This document shows positions 51,029-60,250 of a DNA stretch of 64,000 nucleotides, piece after piece. Source of the stretch: DTU052 sp050951725 (lineage in GTDB: Bacteria; Bacillota; Syntrophomonadia; Syntrophomonadales; DTU052). The position numbers and the translations under genes are program-made. The notes under the pieces were generated by a model. The model did no database searches, had not been told where the DNA came from, and saw only the letters and a list, made by a program, of their open reading frames with translations. The stretch lies in the NCBI GenBank assembly GCA_050951725.1, contig JBMNJO010000001.1:930001-994000 (forward strand), given 5' to 3'. How positions within the stretch are numbered: the first letter of the stretch is position 1; every line of letters starts with the position of its first letter.

Positions 51029-53473
51029 TTACCTCCTGAAGTGGCTTCTGCCCGGAGTATGGTTTATCCGCCGCAGTTTTTCACGCCGCCGGGGTTCCCC
51101 CCACTCCCGCAGACGGCGATTTACCAGATAATGCACACTATCTCTGGTAAACTCTCCGTTGGGTTCCATTTCACCGGCCTTTATACCCATAAGTATTTCG
51201 ATCCCCTGATCGACGTTGTCGATGGCCCAGATGTGGAACTGTCCTTTCCGCACCGCTTCTGTAATCTCTTCATCCAGCATCAGGTTCTCGACATTTCGGC
51301 GGGGTATCATCACTCCCTGCTCTCCAGTAAGACCTCTTCTCTTACAGACCTCGAAATACCCGGATATTTTCTGATTCACTCCGCCAATCGGCTGTATCTC
51401 CCCATTCTGGTTGACGGAACCGGTTACTGCAATACCCTGCTTGATCGGGACTCCGGCCAGACTTGATATAATTGCATATAATTCTGCACTGGATGCACTA
51501 TCCCCTTCAATGCCCTGATAAGTCTGTTCAAAGGTTACACTGGCCGACAGGGACAGAGGCTTATCCTGTGCATACTGGCCTCCCAGATAACCACCAAGGG
51601 TCAAGACCCCTTTGGTATGTATGGTACCGCTCATGCGCACCTCGCGTTCAATGTTCACAACCCCTTTTTCACCCATAAAGGTTTTGGCCGTGATCCGCGA
51701 AGGCTTGCCAAACATGTGATCCCCTATGGAATATACAGCCAATCCGTTGATCTCTCCCACCCGTTCACCGGTCACCTCAATCAGAATCTTGCCGTCTTCG
51801 ATCGCTTCCATGATCTTGTCTTCCAGCATATTGGAACGATAAACCTTCTCTTTGAGTGCTTGCTCCACATCCTCGGCCTCAACCAGCTGGTGGTTGTTGT
51901 ACCGGGCCCAGGTTGCCGACTCCAGAATTATGTCACGTATCCGGTTGAAGGTGATACTAAGTTTTCGTTGGTCTTCCGCCAGCCAAGTGCCGTAGTCAAT
52001 TACCCTGGCAACTGCCTTGTTGGTGAAATGAGGCAGATTGTCCTTGCGACAGGTGGTACTGATGAAGGAACAGTATTCATTGATATGTTCCAACTCCCGG
52101 CTCATCTCGGTGTCGAACTCGACCTTGATTTTAAACAGCTTGCCGAAGTCTTCATCATGCATCTTCAGCAGGTAATAGACGAAAGGCTCACCGATAATGA
52201 TGACCTTCAAATCGATCGGGATCGGTTCTGGCTGCAGGGTTTCCGCGCCTCCGAGGCTCAGGGACTTGTATAGACTCTCAATAGCTGCCTCCCGGTTTTT
52301 GAGCACCCGTTTCAGGGTGTCCCAGACCATGTAATTCCGGATAAGATCAATAAAATTCAGGATAAGGTAGCCACCATTGGCGCGGTGTATAGCTCCGCCC
52401 CTGATCTTAGTAAAATCTGTGGATAGAACCCCGAATTCACCTTCGTATTCAATGGTTCCAAACAGATTGATAAAGGTGGGATTGGTTTCAACGACCACCG
52501 GTGCCTCAGTGCGGTCCGAGTTGTCAATCACCAGGTTTATCCTGTAGCGCCGCATGGCATGCCTTTTGTCAAGCCGCTTGAAAAGAATCAAGGGGTTCTG
52601 GCTCTCCTCCTGTTCGACGAAGAGCTCCAGGTTTTCAATTATATCGCGTTGCATCTCTTCCAGATGGATGACTATCTGCTGAAAATCCCGGTAGTTGTCA
52701 TACAAGACAAAGAAAAGCGGGGCGATTGCGCCCCGGGCAGTTTCCTGTTCCAGGAGCCGCAGGCTTTCCTTTATTCCCCGTTCTAATTCCCGGTACTGTC
52801 TGATACCTTCATTGATTAATTCCTGAATAACCCGTCCCCGTTCCATCAGTTGAAATTTTTGCTTCTCATCCAACTCCTCGAATTCTTCGGGAGTAATTGG
52901 ATGTCCATCTTTCAAGGGCACACTGGCAAACCCGTTCTGGCTTCTGGTGATAGTAAACCCCCGCTGCCGGGCTTCCTGTTCGGCATTGGCGTAAAGTTTG
53001 TTCGTCTTTTCGTAGAACTCCGTCAGTATCTGGTTTTTCTCCAACTCATAATCCTGTCCGTTAAAGACCTTGGCCAACACCTGTTTGACCTTGTGGATCA
53101 TGCCATCGATGTCGCGAACCAGCTTCTTTCCCATACCTCCAGGCAGACTGATGGCCCGGGGACGGTCGGGATCCCGAAAATTGAAGACATAACACCAGTC
53201 GTTCGGTACTTCACGGGTACTTGCTTTCTTTTTGGCCATATCACGTGCCAGGGTAGTCTTCCCGGTACCCGCAGGACCGCACAGGAAAAGGTTGTAGCCG
53301 TGATAAGGAACATCCAAACCAAACTGCAAGGCCTTGATCGCCCGGTCCTGGCCAATAACACCCTTTAAAGGTTCAATTTCCGATGTATCCTTGAATGGTA
53401 AATGCTTAATATCACACATTTTTCTCAACTGATCTGCATTCAGTTCCAGGTCGACCCTAGTCAGATTTATCAC
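51029..53473 (-). CDS. Lon-related ATP-dependent protease (LonC/AAA_32 type)
   Basis: 814 residues. AAA part with Walker A FLCGPAGTGKTTLARD (about 63-78), long helical insertion (about 120-290) and the C-terminal S16 protease: catalytic serine in EGDSASSAELYA and lysine in GGVNQKISGY. This is the soluble Lon-related family of anaerobic Firmicutes and others, distinct from housekeeping Lon. The start is unclear: the in-frame GTG at 53473 overlaps AAGGAG, while CTG three codons later is ideally spaced. Confidence 0.93.
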   Translation of the reverse strand: MINLTRVDLELNADQLRKMCDIKHLPFKDTSEIEPLKGVIGQDRAIKALQFGLDVPYHGYNLFLCGPAGTGKTTLARDMAKKKASTREVPNDWCYVFNFRDPDRPRAISLPGGMGKKLVRDIDGMIHKVKQVLAKVFNGQDYELEKNQILTEFYEKTNKLYANAEQEARQRGFTITRSQNGFASVPLKDGHPITPEEFEELDEKQKFQLMERGRVIQELINEGIRQYRELERGIKESLRLLEQETARGAIAPLFFVLYDNYRDFQQIVIHLEEMQRDIIENLELFVEQEESQNPLILFKRLDKRHAMRRYRINLVIDNSDRTEAPVVVETNPTFINLFGTIEYEGEFGVLSTDFTKIRGGAIHRANGGYLILNFIDLIRNYMVWDTLKRVLKNREAAIESLYKSLSLGGAETLQPEPIPIDLKVIIIGEPFVYYLLKMHDEDFGKLFKIKVEFDTEMSRELEHINEYCSFISTTCRKDNLPHFTNKAVARVIDYGTWLAEDQRKLSITFNRIRDIILESATWARYNNHQLVEAEDVEQALKEKVYRSNMLEDKIMEAIEDGKILIEVTGERVGEINGLAVYSIGDHMFGKPSRITAKTFMGEKGVVNIEREVRMSGTIHTKGVLTLGGYLGGQYAQDKPLSLSASVTFEQTYQGIEGDSASSAELYAIISSLAGVPIKQGIAVTGSVNQNGEIQPIGGVNQKISGYFEVCKRRGLTGEQGVMIPRRNVENLMLDEEITEAVRKGQFHIWAIDNVDQGIEILMGIKAGEMEPNGEFTRDSVHYLVNRRLREWGEPRRREKLRRINHTPGRSHFRR

Positions 53474-53529
53474 TCCTTCATAAAAGCCGGTTTCATAATG
53501 ATTCCAATTCCTATTCTACTGCGATGATT

Positions 53530-54354
53530 TTAAAAAGTGTATCCCATGCCGCTCCCGCCTTTGCTGACCCTGGTTCCCAGTTCCCCGTATATCTGCGCGG
53601 CAGCGAAAAAGCCGGTGCAGTGGCTTACGGCAATTGTCTCCATATCGTATGACCGAAGTTGGTCAATAGTCTTTCTCATCCTTGCTTCGTTGGCATTGAT
53701 AAGATGGGTCCCTCCAATCCAGGCCTTGATCCTGTCAACCCCGGTCAGCGTCCTGGCATATTCTATAGTGTTGATCATTCCAGCATGGGCACATCCACTT
53801 ATTATGATAAGACCGTCAGGATGCTTGATAAAAAGGGCCTGGTCGTCATCGAAATTGTCGGTTTCCATCTTTCCATCCACCTCAACACCAAAGTTCCCAC
53901 CGGTGTCTTCAAAATCATTGGTACGGGGTATGGATCCGGACAGGATAACCCCCGGCATCAGTTCAACCGGGCTGTCGTTGTACACCAGGTTGGCACCTTT
54001 CTTTTCCAGTTCCTCTGGTCGAGGCATGCCGATAAAGATCCTCTGATCACCGGCCAATGAGTATTTGGGTAGGGGAGCTTTACTATGTATATATACATCT
54101 CTGGGCCCCAGATATTCGAGGACCGGTGGCAATCCTCCGACGTGGTCAAAATGACCGTGACTGATGGCTATGAGTTCTACAGCCTGGGGTGGTATTTGCA
54201 TCGTCTTTAGGTTTCTGACCAGGCCATCCGCCATGCCCGTATCAAATAGTATTCCCCGACCGTCAACTCTAACCAACATCCCCAGACCATATTCGCCTAC
54301 TACGCCGGGAATTGGAGTCGAGTTCTCTATGAGAACAGTCACGTCTACCTTCAT
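53530..54354 (-). CDS. MBL-fold protein, beta-RFAP synthase-like
   Basis: 274 residues. Motif SHGHFDHVGG, later GCAHAGMINTI, IGGTHLIN and VSHCTGF: the pattern of the metallo-beta-lactamase family annotated as 7,8-dihydropterin-6-yl-methyl-4-(beta-D-ribofuranosyl)aminobenzene 5'-phosphate synthase-like. In bacteria the true substrate is unknown. ATG 54354 with GGGGG eight bases upstream is chosen over the longer frame, which runs into non-coding sequence. Confidence 0.9.
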   Translation of the reverse strand: MKVDVTVLIENSTPIPGVVGEYGLGMLVRVDGRGILFDTGMADGLVRNLKTMQIPPQAVELIAISHGHFDHVGGLPPVLEYLGPRDVYIHSKAPLPKYSLAGDQRIFIGMPRPEELEKKGANLVYNDSPVELMPGVILSGSIPRTNDFEDTGGNFGVEVDGKMETDNFDDDQALFIKHPDGLIIISGCAHAGMINTIEYARTLTGVDRIKAWIGGTHLINANEARMRKTIDQLRSYDMETIAVSHCTGFFAAAQIYGELGTRVSKGGSGMGYTF

Positions 54355-54536
54355 CCACCATTCCCCCTTTCTGTAGTAATGATACCTTAATTTCCCGGAA
54401 AGCACACCCCCTTCCTGCTGTACCAGACAGGCGGGAACTACGGTCAAAGTGGGACAGGGAAACAGGTTCGCTGACCTGCTTTTCCGAAAGCAGCAGGACT
54501 GTAACAGGTACTTTCCGATTAAATCTTGAGTCTAGA

Positions 54537-54740
54537 GCCTGCGCAAAATTCCGGTGAGCGGACGTTGTATCCGAACGCCGCCGCACCCTGCTGAGCGACG
54601 GTGGAAATCAACCAAGCGACAGGACGCGAGATAAGTTTTTGTGACATGGACGAATAGAAGGAGTGATGCTCGCCACCTGAACCTGAGCATTTGGCGTTAC
54701 CAGTGCAGGACCCAGGAACGAACGGAATTTGCGCACGCCG
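54537..54740 (+). repeat. Structured repeat element (copy C)
   Basis: About 200 bases bounded by arms TGCGCAAAATTCCG (54540-54553) and CGGAATTTGCGCA (54723-54735), which pair with one bulge. Inside: GGTGAGCGGACGTTG, CGCGAGATAAG, GACATGGACG, CACCTGAACCTGAGCA and CAGGACCCAGGAA. The same blocks in the same order form copy D at 58255-58465, with compensating changes in the arms. No gene in 54355-54820. Confidence 0.8.
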
Positions 54741-54820
54741 CTGCACATGAAGCCAGCTGTAGTCCTCCGCCCAGCATTCAATATTGAACAGTGAACTCGT
54801 CCCCTGTCCCACCTGCTGGT

Positions 54821-56836
54821 CTACCGTGAGAGGTTTTTCCACCAGTCCAACAGTTTCTGAATGCGGGGAATGGTTTTGCTTTCGTCGGTGGTATCTTCGT
54901 TCCCGCCCAACCAGTTTTCCCAGTTCCACCAGTAGTCCTGTTCCTGGTGCTCGTAACAGATTTGCTGGGGTTCGCTGCCGGTTAGGAACGCGGCTTCTAT
55001 AGTGCGGGGACAGTTTTCGGTGGCAATCAACCCGGTATCAAGGTCAATCCGGGCCCTTACAATTCCCTGGGGTACCCTGAACTCCGATCGGGGCTGGTCT
55101 TCGAGAGCGGCCCCCATGAAACGGGCCCAAATAGGGCCGGCTATTCTGCCGCCGGAAAGGCCCACCGACCTGGCCTGTGAGTCATATCCCACCCATACGG
55201 CACAACTTAGTAACGGGGTATAACCGACAAACCAGGCATCGCGGTATTCCTGCGTGGTTCCGGTCTTGCCGGCTGAGGGACGTCCCACAGTGGAAGCCAA
55301 GTGAGACCCGGTTCCCCCGGACTGCATGACACCGGTAAGCATATCTGTGGTAATATAGGCATTTTGCGGGCTGATTATCTGCTCGGTTTGAGGCTCATTG
55401 GTTTCCAGGACCCGACCGTCAGCATCGGTCACCTTGAGAACAGCCACCGGTGTGACCAGTCGTCCATCATTGGCGAACACTCCATAAGCAGAGGCCATCT
55501 CCAAAGGGCTTACCTCTGAGGTACCCAAAGCCAGTGACAAATATGGTTTTATCGGCCCCTCAAACCCAAATTTTCTGGCATGTTCGGCGGTCCTTTCCGG
55601 GCCTACCGCCTCATTTAACCTCACCGAAACAACGTTGTCGGAAACCATAATTGCTTCCTTCAAGGTGAATGGGCGGTAATGATACCCCTCATCTCCATAG
55701 TCAGTCGGCGCATAATCTGGTGCGCCCTTCTGCGGAAAACTCACTGGTTCACACATTATCATGTCAGCCGCAGTCAGACCCACATCGATGGCTTTGGAAT
55801 AGAGGAATGGCTTGAATGCAGATCCCGGCTGCCGTTTGCTGTCCACCGCCCGGTTAAAAGGTGCGGTAACAAAGTCCCGTCCCCCAATCATCGCCCGAAT
55901 ATGGCCATTACTGGGATCAACCGCCACCAGGGCTGCCTGCAGCTCGTCGTTCTGGCTGGACAAGACCTCATCATATGCTTGCTGCGCTTTTCGCTGCATG
56001 TCCAGGTCCAGGGTAGAAAAGACCCTCAGTCCCCCTCCGTAAGCCACAGCCGCCCCATACTTTTCTACCAGATAATCGGCCACCATTTGTGAAAAATAGG
56101 GGGCGTCCCCACGGAGCGCCCCAGTTTTACGGTACTTCAGTTCCTCAGCGACGGCTGCTTCTTTCTCTTGCTCTGTAATAAACCCGAGTTCAACCATCTG
56201 GCTGAGTACCACCTGCTGCCTGGTCTTGGCGTGTTCCGGATAGCGATAAGGATCATAATAACTCGGCCGCCGCGGGATAGAGGCGATGATAGCACTTTCT
56301 GCCAGGCTCAGCTCCCGGGCCGGTTTGCCGAAGTAGGTTCTGGCAGCGGCCTCTATGCCGGTGGCTCCCTGTCCAAAGTAGATGGAATTAAGGTACATGG
56401 TAAAAATCTCATCCTTTGAAAAACGCCTCTCGAGGGCCATGGTATAGAACAGTTCTTTGAATTTGCGCACAAAGGTCCGCTCATGAGTCAAATACAGATT
56501 TTTAGCGGTTTGCTGGGTGATGGTGCTGCCACCCTCGGTCACCCGCCGGTTCTTGATGTTTACCCAGGTGGCTCGGGCCAGGGCCCGGGGATCAATCCCG
56601 ATATGACTGTAAAAATTTCGGTCCTCGGTGGCGATGAATGCCTTTTCCACATAATCCGATATCTCGTCTAGACTAACCTGGTTTTGATTTTGGGGGTTTA
56701 GGCTTTTGATCTCCTGCCCATTGATATCATAGAGGATTGAGGGCTCTGGCATCCGCAGTCCCGGAAGTCCCCAATTGAACCCCAGGATGGCAACCAGTCC
56801 CAACAGCAGGATGATAACCAGTATGATTCTTTTCAC
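54821..56836 (-). CDS. pbpA: Penicillin-binding protein 1A (transglycosylase/transpeptidase)
   Basis: 671 residues. N-terminal membrane anchor (about 4-22); GT51 glycosyltransferase with catalytic EDRNFYSHIG and TITQQTAKN; transpeptidase with SxxK in QPGSAFKPF, SDN in MVSDNVVS and KTG in SAGKTGTT. Polymerises and cross-links peptidoglycan. The C-terminus ends about 60 residues after the last domain with a Trp-rich tail (DYWWNWENW). Shorter than many Firmicute PBP1 proteins and without a PASTA domain. ATG start; a TATAAT (56943-56938) lies in the divergent gap. Confidence 0.96.
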   Translation of the reverse strand: MKRIILVIILLLGLVAILGFNWGLPGLRMPEPSILYDINGQEIKSLNPQNQNQVSLDEISDYVEKAFIATEDRNFYSHIGIDPRALARATWVNIKNRRVTEGGSTITQQTAKNLYLTHERTFVRKFKELFYTMALERRFSKDEIFTMYLNSIYFGQGATGIEAAARTYFGKPARELSLAESAIIASIPRRPSYYDPYRYPEHAKTRQQVVLSQMVELGFITEQEKEAAVAEELKYRKTGALRGDAPYFSQMVADYLVEKYGAAVAYGGGLRVFSTLDLDMQRKAQQAYDEVLSSQNDELQAALVAVDPSNGHIRAMIGGRDFVTAPFNRAVDSKRQPGSAFKPFLYSKAIDVGLTAADMIMCEPVSFPQKGAPDYAPTDYGDEGYHYRPFTLKEAIMVSDNVVSVRLNEAVGPERTAEHARKFGFEGPIKPYLSLALGTSEVSPLEMASAYGVFANDGRLVTPVAVLKVTDADGRVLETNEPQTEQIISPQNAYITTDMLTGVMQSGGTGSHLASTVGRPSAGKTGTTQEYRDAWFVGYTPLLSCAVWVGYDSQARSVGLSGGRIAGPIWARFMGAALEDQPRSEFRVPQGIVRARIDLDTGLIATENCPRTIEAAFLTGSEPQQICYEHQEQDYWWNWENWLGGNEDTTDESKTIPRIQKLLDWWKNLSR

Positions 56837-57028
56837 GTTATCCCTCCTCCAGGAGAGTTAATTCTGGTGTAATACCGATATGCAATCAGGCCGCAGGCCG
56901 ACATTGCATTACGATGCCATCTCACAGCCCTGTCTATATTATAAGGTAAATATTCCCATTTATCACCTGGGATATCCCAGAATCATTATTGACTGCCATT
57001 GTTTATTTTTGTTTTAAAACCATTACCG

Positions 57029-57058
57029 TTGACTATTATCGATCATCACGCGTATAGT
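57029..57058 (+). promoter_or_regulatory. Promoter of corA
   Basis: TTGACT, 18-base spacer, TATAGT. Transcription would start near 57065, leaving a leader of about 165 bases before corA. No further gene was seen in 56837-57228. Confidence 0.6.
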
Positions 57059-57199
57059 AAAATGTGGACCGCAAGGTGACGATATCGTATAAGGATGGTG
57101 GTTTGAGTGGACCCCTGGCCAGACCGATGGCTTGAACAATCTCTTTATATAACAACATTTATTTTGGGGGGGTAACTCAATCTTCACCTGACGGTTTTG

Positions 57200-57219
57200 C
57201 CCTCCCGTAAAAAGGAGGG
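57200..57219 (+). promoter_or_regulatory. Hairpin covering the corA ribosome binding site
   Basis: CCCTCC (57200-57205) pairs with GGAGGG (57214-57219), the ribosome binding site of corA, with an eight-base loop and TTTGTTT after the stem. It could block translation or act as an attenuator. The M-box consensus was not recognised in the leader. Confidence 0.5.
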
Positions 57220-57228
57220 TTTGTTTAT

Positions 57229-58203
57229 ATGATCAAGACCTATTTTTATAAGCATGCCGATAATTCCATGTATCATGACGTCGACCTTTCTCTTTTGGAT
57301 GTTCTCCTTTCTGACCAGGAAAACCTGTTGTGGATCGACCTCTATGACTGTTCGGTTCAGGAACTGACTTATATCGGCAAGGTATTCAGTTTCCATCCCC
57401 TGGCCCTGGAGGACTGTCTCCAGGAGAGCCCGCGCGCCAAGGTTGACCACTACGAGGATTACAGTTTTTTCGTATTCCACGCCATGAAGTACAACGAAGA
57501 GGCTGAGGATGACGAGATAACCAGCATTGAACTGGATGTATTCCTGGGCACCAATTACGTGGTGACCATCCACCCCACCGCACTCTACGCGGTCGGCGAA
57601 ATCGCCCGGGTAAGCCTCAGGAAACCGGAAATGATGAACCGGGGACCTGATTACCTCCTCTATAATATTGTTGATAAATTGGTTGATGATTATTTCCCCA
57701 TCGTTGAGCGATTGGGGGAGAGGATTGATGAACTGGAAGACGAGATGTATGTACACCCGGCCAAAGAGATTACGGAAGAAATTATGGCCCTCAAACGCTC
57801 CATTATCCTCTTACGAAAAGTTGTAATCCCGCAGCGCCGGATACTGGCCAATGTCAACAACCGGTACTCATTTTCGGTTAGCGACGAGAACCGCCCCTAT
57901 TACTATGACCTGGTGGAGCACCTGGACCGGATTATCGACGCCTCGGATGCCTACCGGGATCTGGTTAACGGCTCGATCAACACCTACTATTCAGTAGTAT
58001 CCAGCCGTACCAACGAGATCCTGATGGTGCTGACAGTTATCTCCACCATCATGATGCCTCTGACCTTCATCACCGGACTTTACGGCATGAATGTCCATAT
58101 CCCGGGACAGGATAACCCTTACTACTTCTGGTACATCGCGCTCGGCTGCGTCACCCTCATAGCCACCATGCTGGCCACCTTCCGCCGCAAAAAATGGATA
58201 TAA
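57229..58203 (+). CDS. corA: CorA magnesium/cobalt transporter
   Basis: 324 residues. A long cytoplasmic helical domain followed by two C-terminal transmembrane helices with the CorA signature YGMNVHIPG between them. Full length for the family. ATG with GGAGGG nine bases ahead. Divergent from pbpA; preceded by a leader whose hairpin masks the ribosome site. Channel for Mg2+ (Co2+, Ni2+ also known). Confidence 0.97.
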   Translation: MIKTYFYKHADNSMYHDVDLSLLDVLLSDQENLLWIDLYDCSVQELTYIGKVFSFHPLALEDCLQESPRAKVDHYEDYSFFVFHAMKYNEEAEDDEITSIELDVFLGTNYVVTIHPTALYAVGEIARVSLRKPEMMNRGPDYLLYNIVDKLVDDYFPIVERLGERIDELEDEMYVHPAKEITEEIMALKRSIILLRKVVIPQRRILANVNNRYSFSVSDENRPYYYDLVEHLDRIIDASDAYRDLVNGSINTYYSVVSSRTNEILMVLTVISTIMMPLTFITGLYGMNVHIPGQDNPYYFWYIALGCVTLIATMLATFRRKKWI

Positions 58204-58205
58204 GA

Positions 58206-58242
58206 AATGGGACAGAGGGACAGATCTACTGTCCCATTTTTT
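58206..58242 (+). terminator. Terminator of corA
   Basis: Stem AATGGGACAG / CTGTCCCATT with a 13-base loop, followed by TTTTTG. Confidence 0.85.
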
Positions 58243-58254
58243 GCTGCAGCTAAG

Positions 58255-58465
58255 GCCTGCGGTAAATTCCGGTGAGCGGATGTTGGGTCCGAACTGTGCA
58301 ACACCCTGCGAAGCTGAAGATGGAAAGCAGCCGAGCGACACGAGGTCGCGAGATAAGCCTTTTAGACATGGACGTCGATTAGGCGGGGTGCTGCTTTCCA
58401 CCTGAATCTAAGCAGTTGGTGCTGCCAGCGCAGGACCCAGGAAGCGAACGGAATTTACCGCAGGC
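58255..58465 (+). repeat. Structured repeat element (copy D)
   Basis: 211 bases closed by perfect 17-base arms GCCTGCGGTAAATTCCG (58255-58271) and their complement (58449-58465). Shares with copy C the blocks GGTGAGCGGA, CGCGAGATAAG, GACATGGACG, CACCTGAA, AGCAGTTGGTGCTGCC and CAGGACCCAGGAA. It sits between the corA terminator and the palindrome at 58503-58590. Confidence 0.85.
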
Positions 58466-58502
58466 CGACGCGCGCGTAACCAGTAAACTCCCCGCACCAA
58501 GA

Positions 58503-58590
58503 AAACGGAAACAAGGGATCCAAGCCCCTTGCTTCCATATCCTGCATTGCATCACGGGGACAGTCCCCGTGATGCAGTTTGCTTCCGTTT
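58503..58590. repeat. Nested inverted repeat downstream of yyaC
   Basis: Core: 14-base perfect arms TGCATCACGGGGAC / GTCCCCGTGATGCA with a single-base spacer (58548-58576). Outer arms AAACGGAA / TTCCGTTT at 58503-58510 and 58583-58590. Looks REP- or MITE-like; may also terminate yyaC transcripts. Confidence 0.7.
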
Positions 58591-59128
58591 ATCCTCTTTC
58601 CCACTGCAGTATTCCCCGGGTTATAACCTGAGCCATGCGGTAGATCATGCTCAGCCGGCCCTGGTTCAGCTGTCCCGTTGAACGCAGGCTGTGGATCACC
58701 TCCACTTTTCCCACGATGGAGATATGGCCTACCAGGGGCAGTCGTTTGCGCAAGGCCTTGCCCGGATATACTCCGCAGTTCTTTAACTCGATAATGCCTA
58801 TCTCTTCGCTTTTGCCTGCTGACGCGTCGATGGCCAGTTCCAGAAAACCCGGATGTTCCTTTTGTATCATCTCAATCCTGTTCCTGAGATTGCGGGCATG
58901 GATCGGCTGATCCAGGGTACCGTACACCGGCAGGGGGCACCCGGCCTCGACCAGCATGGTACCCACCAGCGGTCCCAGAGAATCTGCAATATTGGCATCT
59001 GTACCAATGCACAGGATGATAACCCGGCTCTGACAACCGCCCAGTATCGAACTCAAAGCCGATGCCAAACCTTTATCAGCTTGATGATCAGTGTATGACC
59101 CTCTAAAAAGGGATGGCTGCGCTGACAT
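58589..59128 (-). CDS. yyaC: Spore protease YyaC
   Basis: 179 residues. Family marks: ILCIGTDANIADSLGPLVG, YGTLDQPIHARNL and AIDASAGKSEEIG. Related to the germination protease Gpr/hydrogenase maturation protease fold and found in spore formers. The C-terminal VGHISIVGKVE is conserved. Its start directly abuts the hisC stop (hisC ends at 59129), same direction. Supports sporulation ability. Confidence 0.9.
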   Translation of the reverse strand: MSAQPSLFRGSYTDHQADKGLASALSSILGGCQSRVIILCIGTDANIADSLGPLVGTMLVEAGCPLPVYGTLDQPIHARNLRNRIEMIQKEHPGFLELAIDASAGKSEEIGIIELKNCGVYPGKALRKRLPLVGHISIVGKVEVIHSLRSTGQLNQGRLSMIYRMAQVITRGILQWERG

Positions 59129-60232
59129 TTATGCTTGCAGGACCTTCTGCAGCGCGGTGATAAATCTCTGATTCTCCTCAGGTGAACCTATGGTAACCCG
59201 GATATAGGTCGGATACCCGAAGATATCACCGGTCCGCACTATCACACCCTCTTTCAGCAGGGCCTGAAAGACCTGTTTGCAATCACGTTTGAGGTCCACA
59301 AAGATAAAGTTGGTCTCTGTGGGCACATACTCAAACCCCATACGTGAGAACTCCCGATACAGGAAATCCCGGCCCTCGAGATTCATCGCCCGGCTCTTCT
59401 GCAGGTGTTCCACATCAGCCAGGGCCCCGATCCCCGCCGTCTGGGCCAGGAGGTTGACGTTGAACGGTTCACGCACCCGGTTTACCGCGCTGGCGATTTC
59501 CGGGGTGGTGATCCCATAGCCGACCCGGAGGCCAGCCAGCCCGTAGATCTTGGAGAAGGTCCGCAGGACGATGACATTCTGGCCCTGGGCCAGGTATTCC
59601 AAACCGGATACGTAATCCTGGTCCGTTACATACTCAAAGTAAGCCTCATCAAATATAACCAGGACATCATCCGGAATGCTCTTCATAAACTTATCAGTCT
59701 CTGCCCGGCCAACAAAGGTCCCGGTCGGGTTGTTGGGGTTACAGATATAAACCAGCTTGGTCCGGTCAGTGATTTTCTCCTTCATTGCGGGAAGATCAAA
59801 ACGCATGTCCTTCAAAGGCACCTCGACACACTTCCCGCCCATCACCAGGGCCATAAACCCGTATTCCGAAAACGAGGGCATACCATAAAGCACCTCATCC
59901 CCCGGGCTCACAAAGGTCTCGGTGATCAGGCGCAGGAGTTCGTCCGAGCCGTTGCCAACCAGGAAAGCGTCCTCACTGATTTTATAGTGTTCGGCCAGTG
60001 CCTGCCGCAGGTAATAGACGGCTCCATCCGGATATATATTCAGCTTGTTCATAGCCTCAGCAACCCTGGCGGCTGCCAGTGGTGATGGCCCCAGAGGATT
60101 CTCGTTGGATGCCAACTTGATTACCCCAGTAATGCCCAGTTCTCTCTCCACCTCTTCTACCGGTTTCCCCGGCACGTAAGGTTTGAGTGAAAATATCTCG
60201 GGTCTGGCTTTACGCTCCACGAAACTGCCCAT
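59129..60232 (-). CDS. hisC: Histidinol-phosphate aminotransferase
   Basis: 367 residues, PLP-dependent class II aminotransferase. LASNENPLGPSPLA, GNGSDELLRLI, CNPNNPTGTF and the PLP-lysine motif RTFSKIYGLAGLRVGYG. Converts imidazole acetol phosphate to histidinol phosphate, and often aromatic amino acids. No his operon is here; the position beside iorAB suggests it may act on aromatic amino acids, supplying aryl-pyruvates to the oxidoreductase. That is inference. ATG with AGGAGGGG upstream. Confidence 0.94.
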   Translation of the reverse strand: MGSFVERKARPEIFSLKPYVPGKPVEEVERELGITGVIKLASNENPLGPSPLAAARVAEAMNKLNIYPDGAVYYLRQALAEHYKISEDAFLVGNGSDELLRLITETFVSPGDEVLYGMPSFSEYGFMALVMGGKCVEVPLKDMRFDLPAMKEKITDRTKLVYICNPNNPTGTFVGRAETDKFMKSIPDDVLVIFDEAYFEYVTDQDYVSGLEYLAQGQNVIVLRTFSKIYGLAGLRVGYGITTPEIASAVNRVREPFNVNLLAQTAGIGALADVEHLQKSRAMNLEGRDFLYREFSRMGFEYVPTETNFIFVDLKRDCKQVFQALLKEGVIVRTGDIFGYPTYIRVTIGSPEENQRFITALQKVLQA

Positions 60233-60250
60233 TTAAAAACCCCTCCTGTT

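Noticed and set aside
57184..57756. 190-codon minus frame opposite corA
   Set aside because: Mirror of a well-defined CorA coding sequence; no independent start signal.
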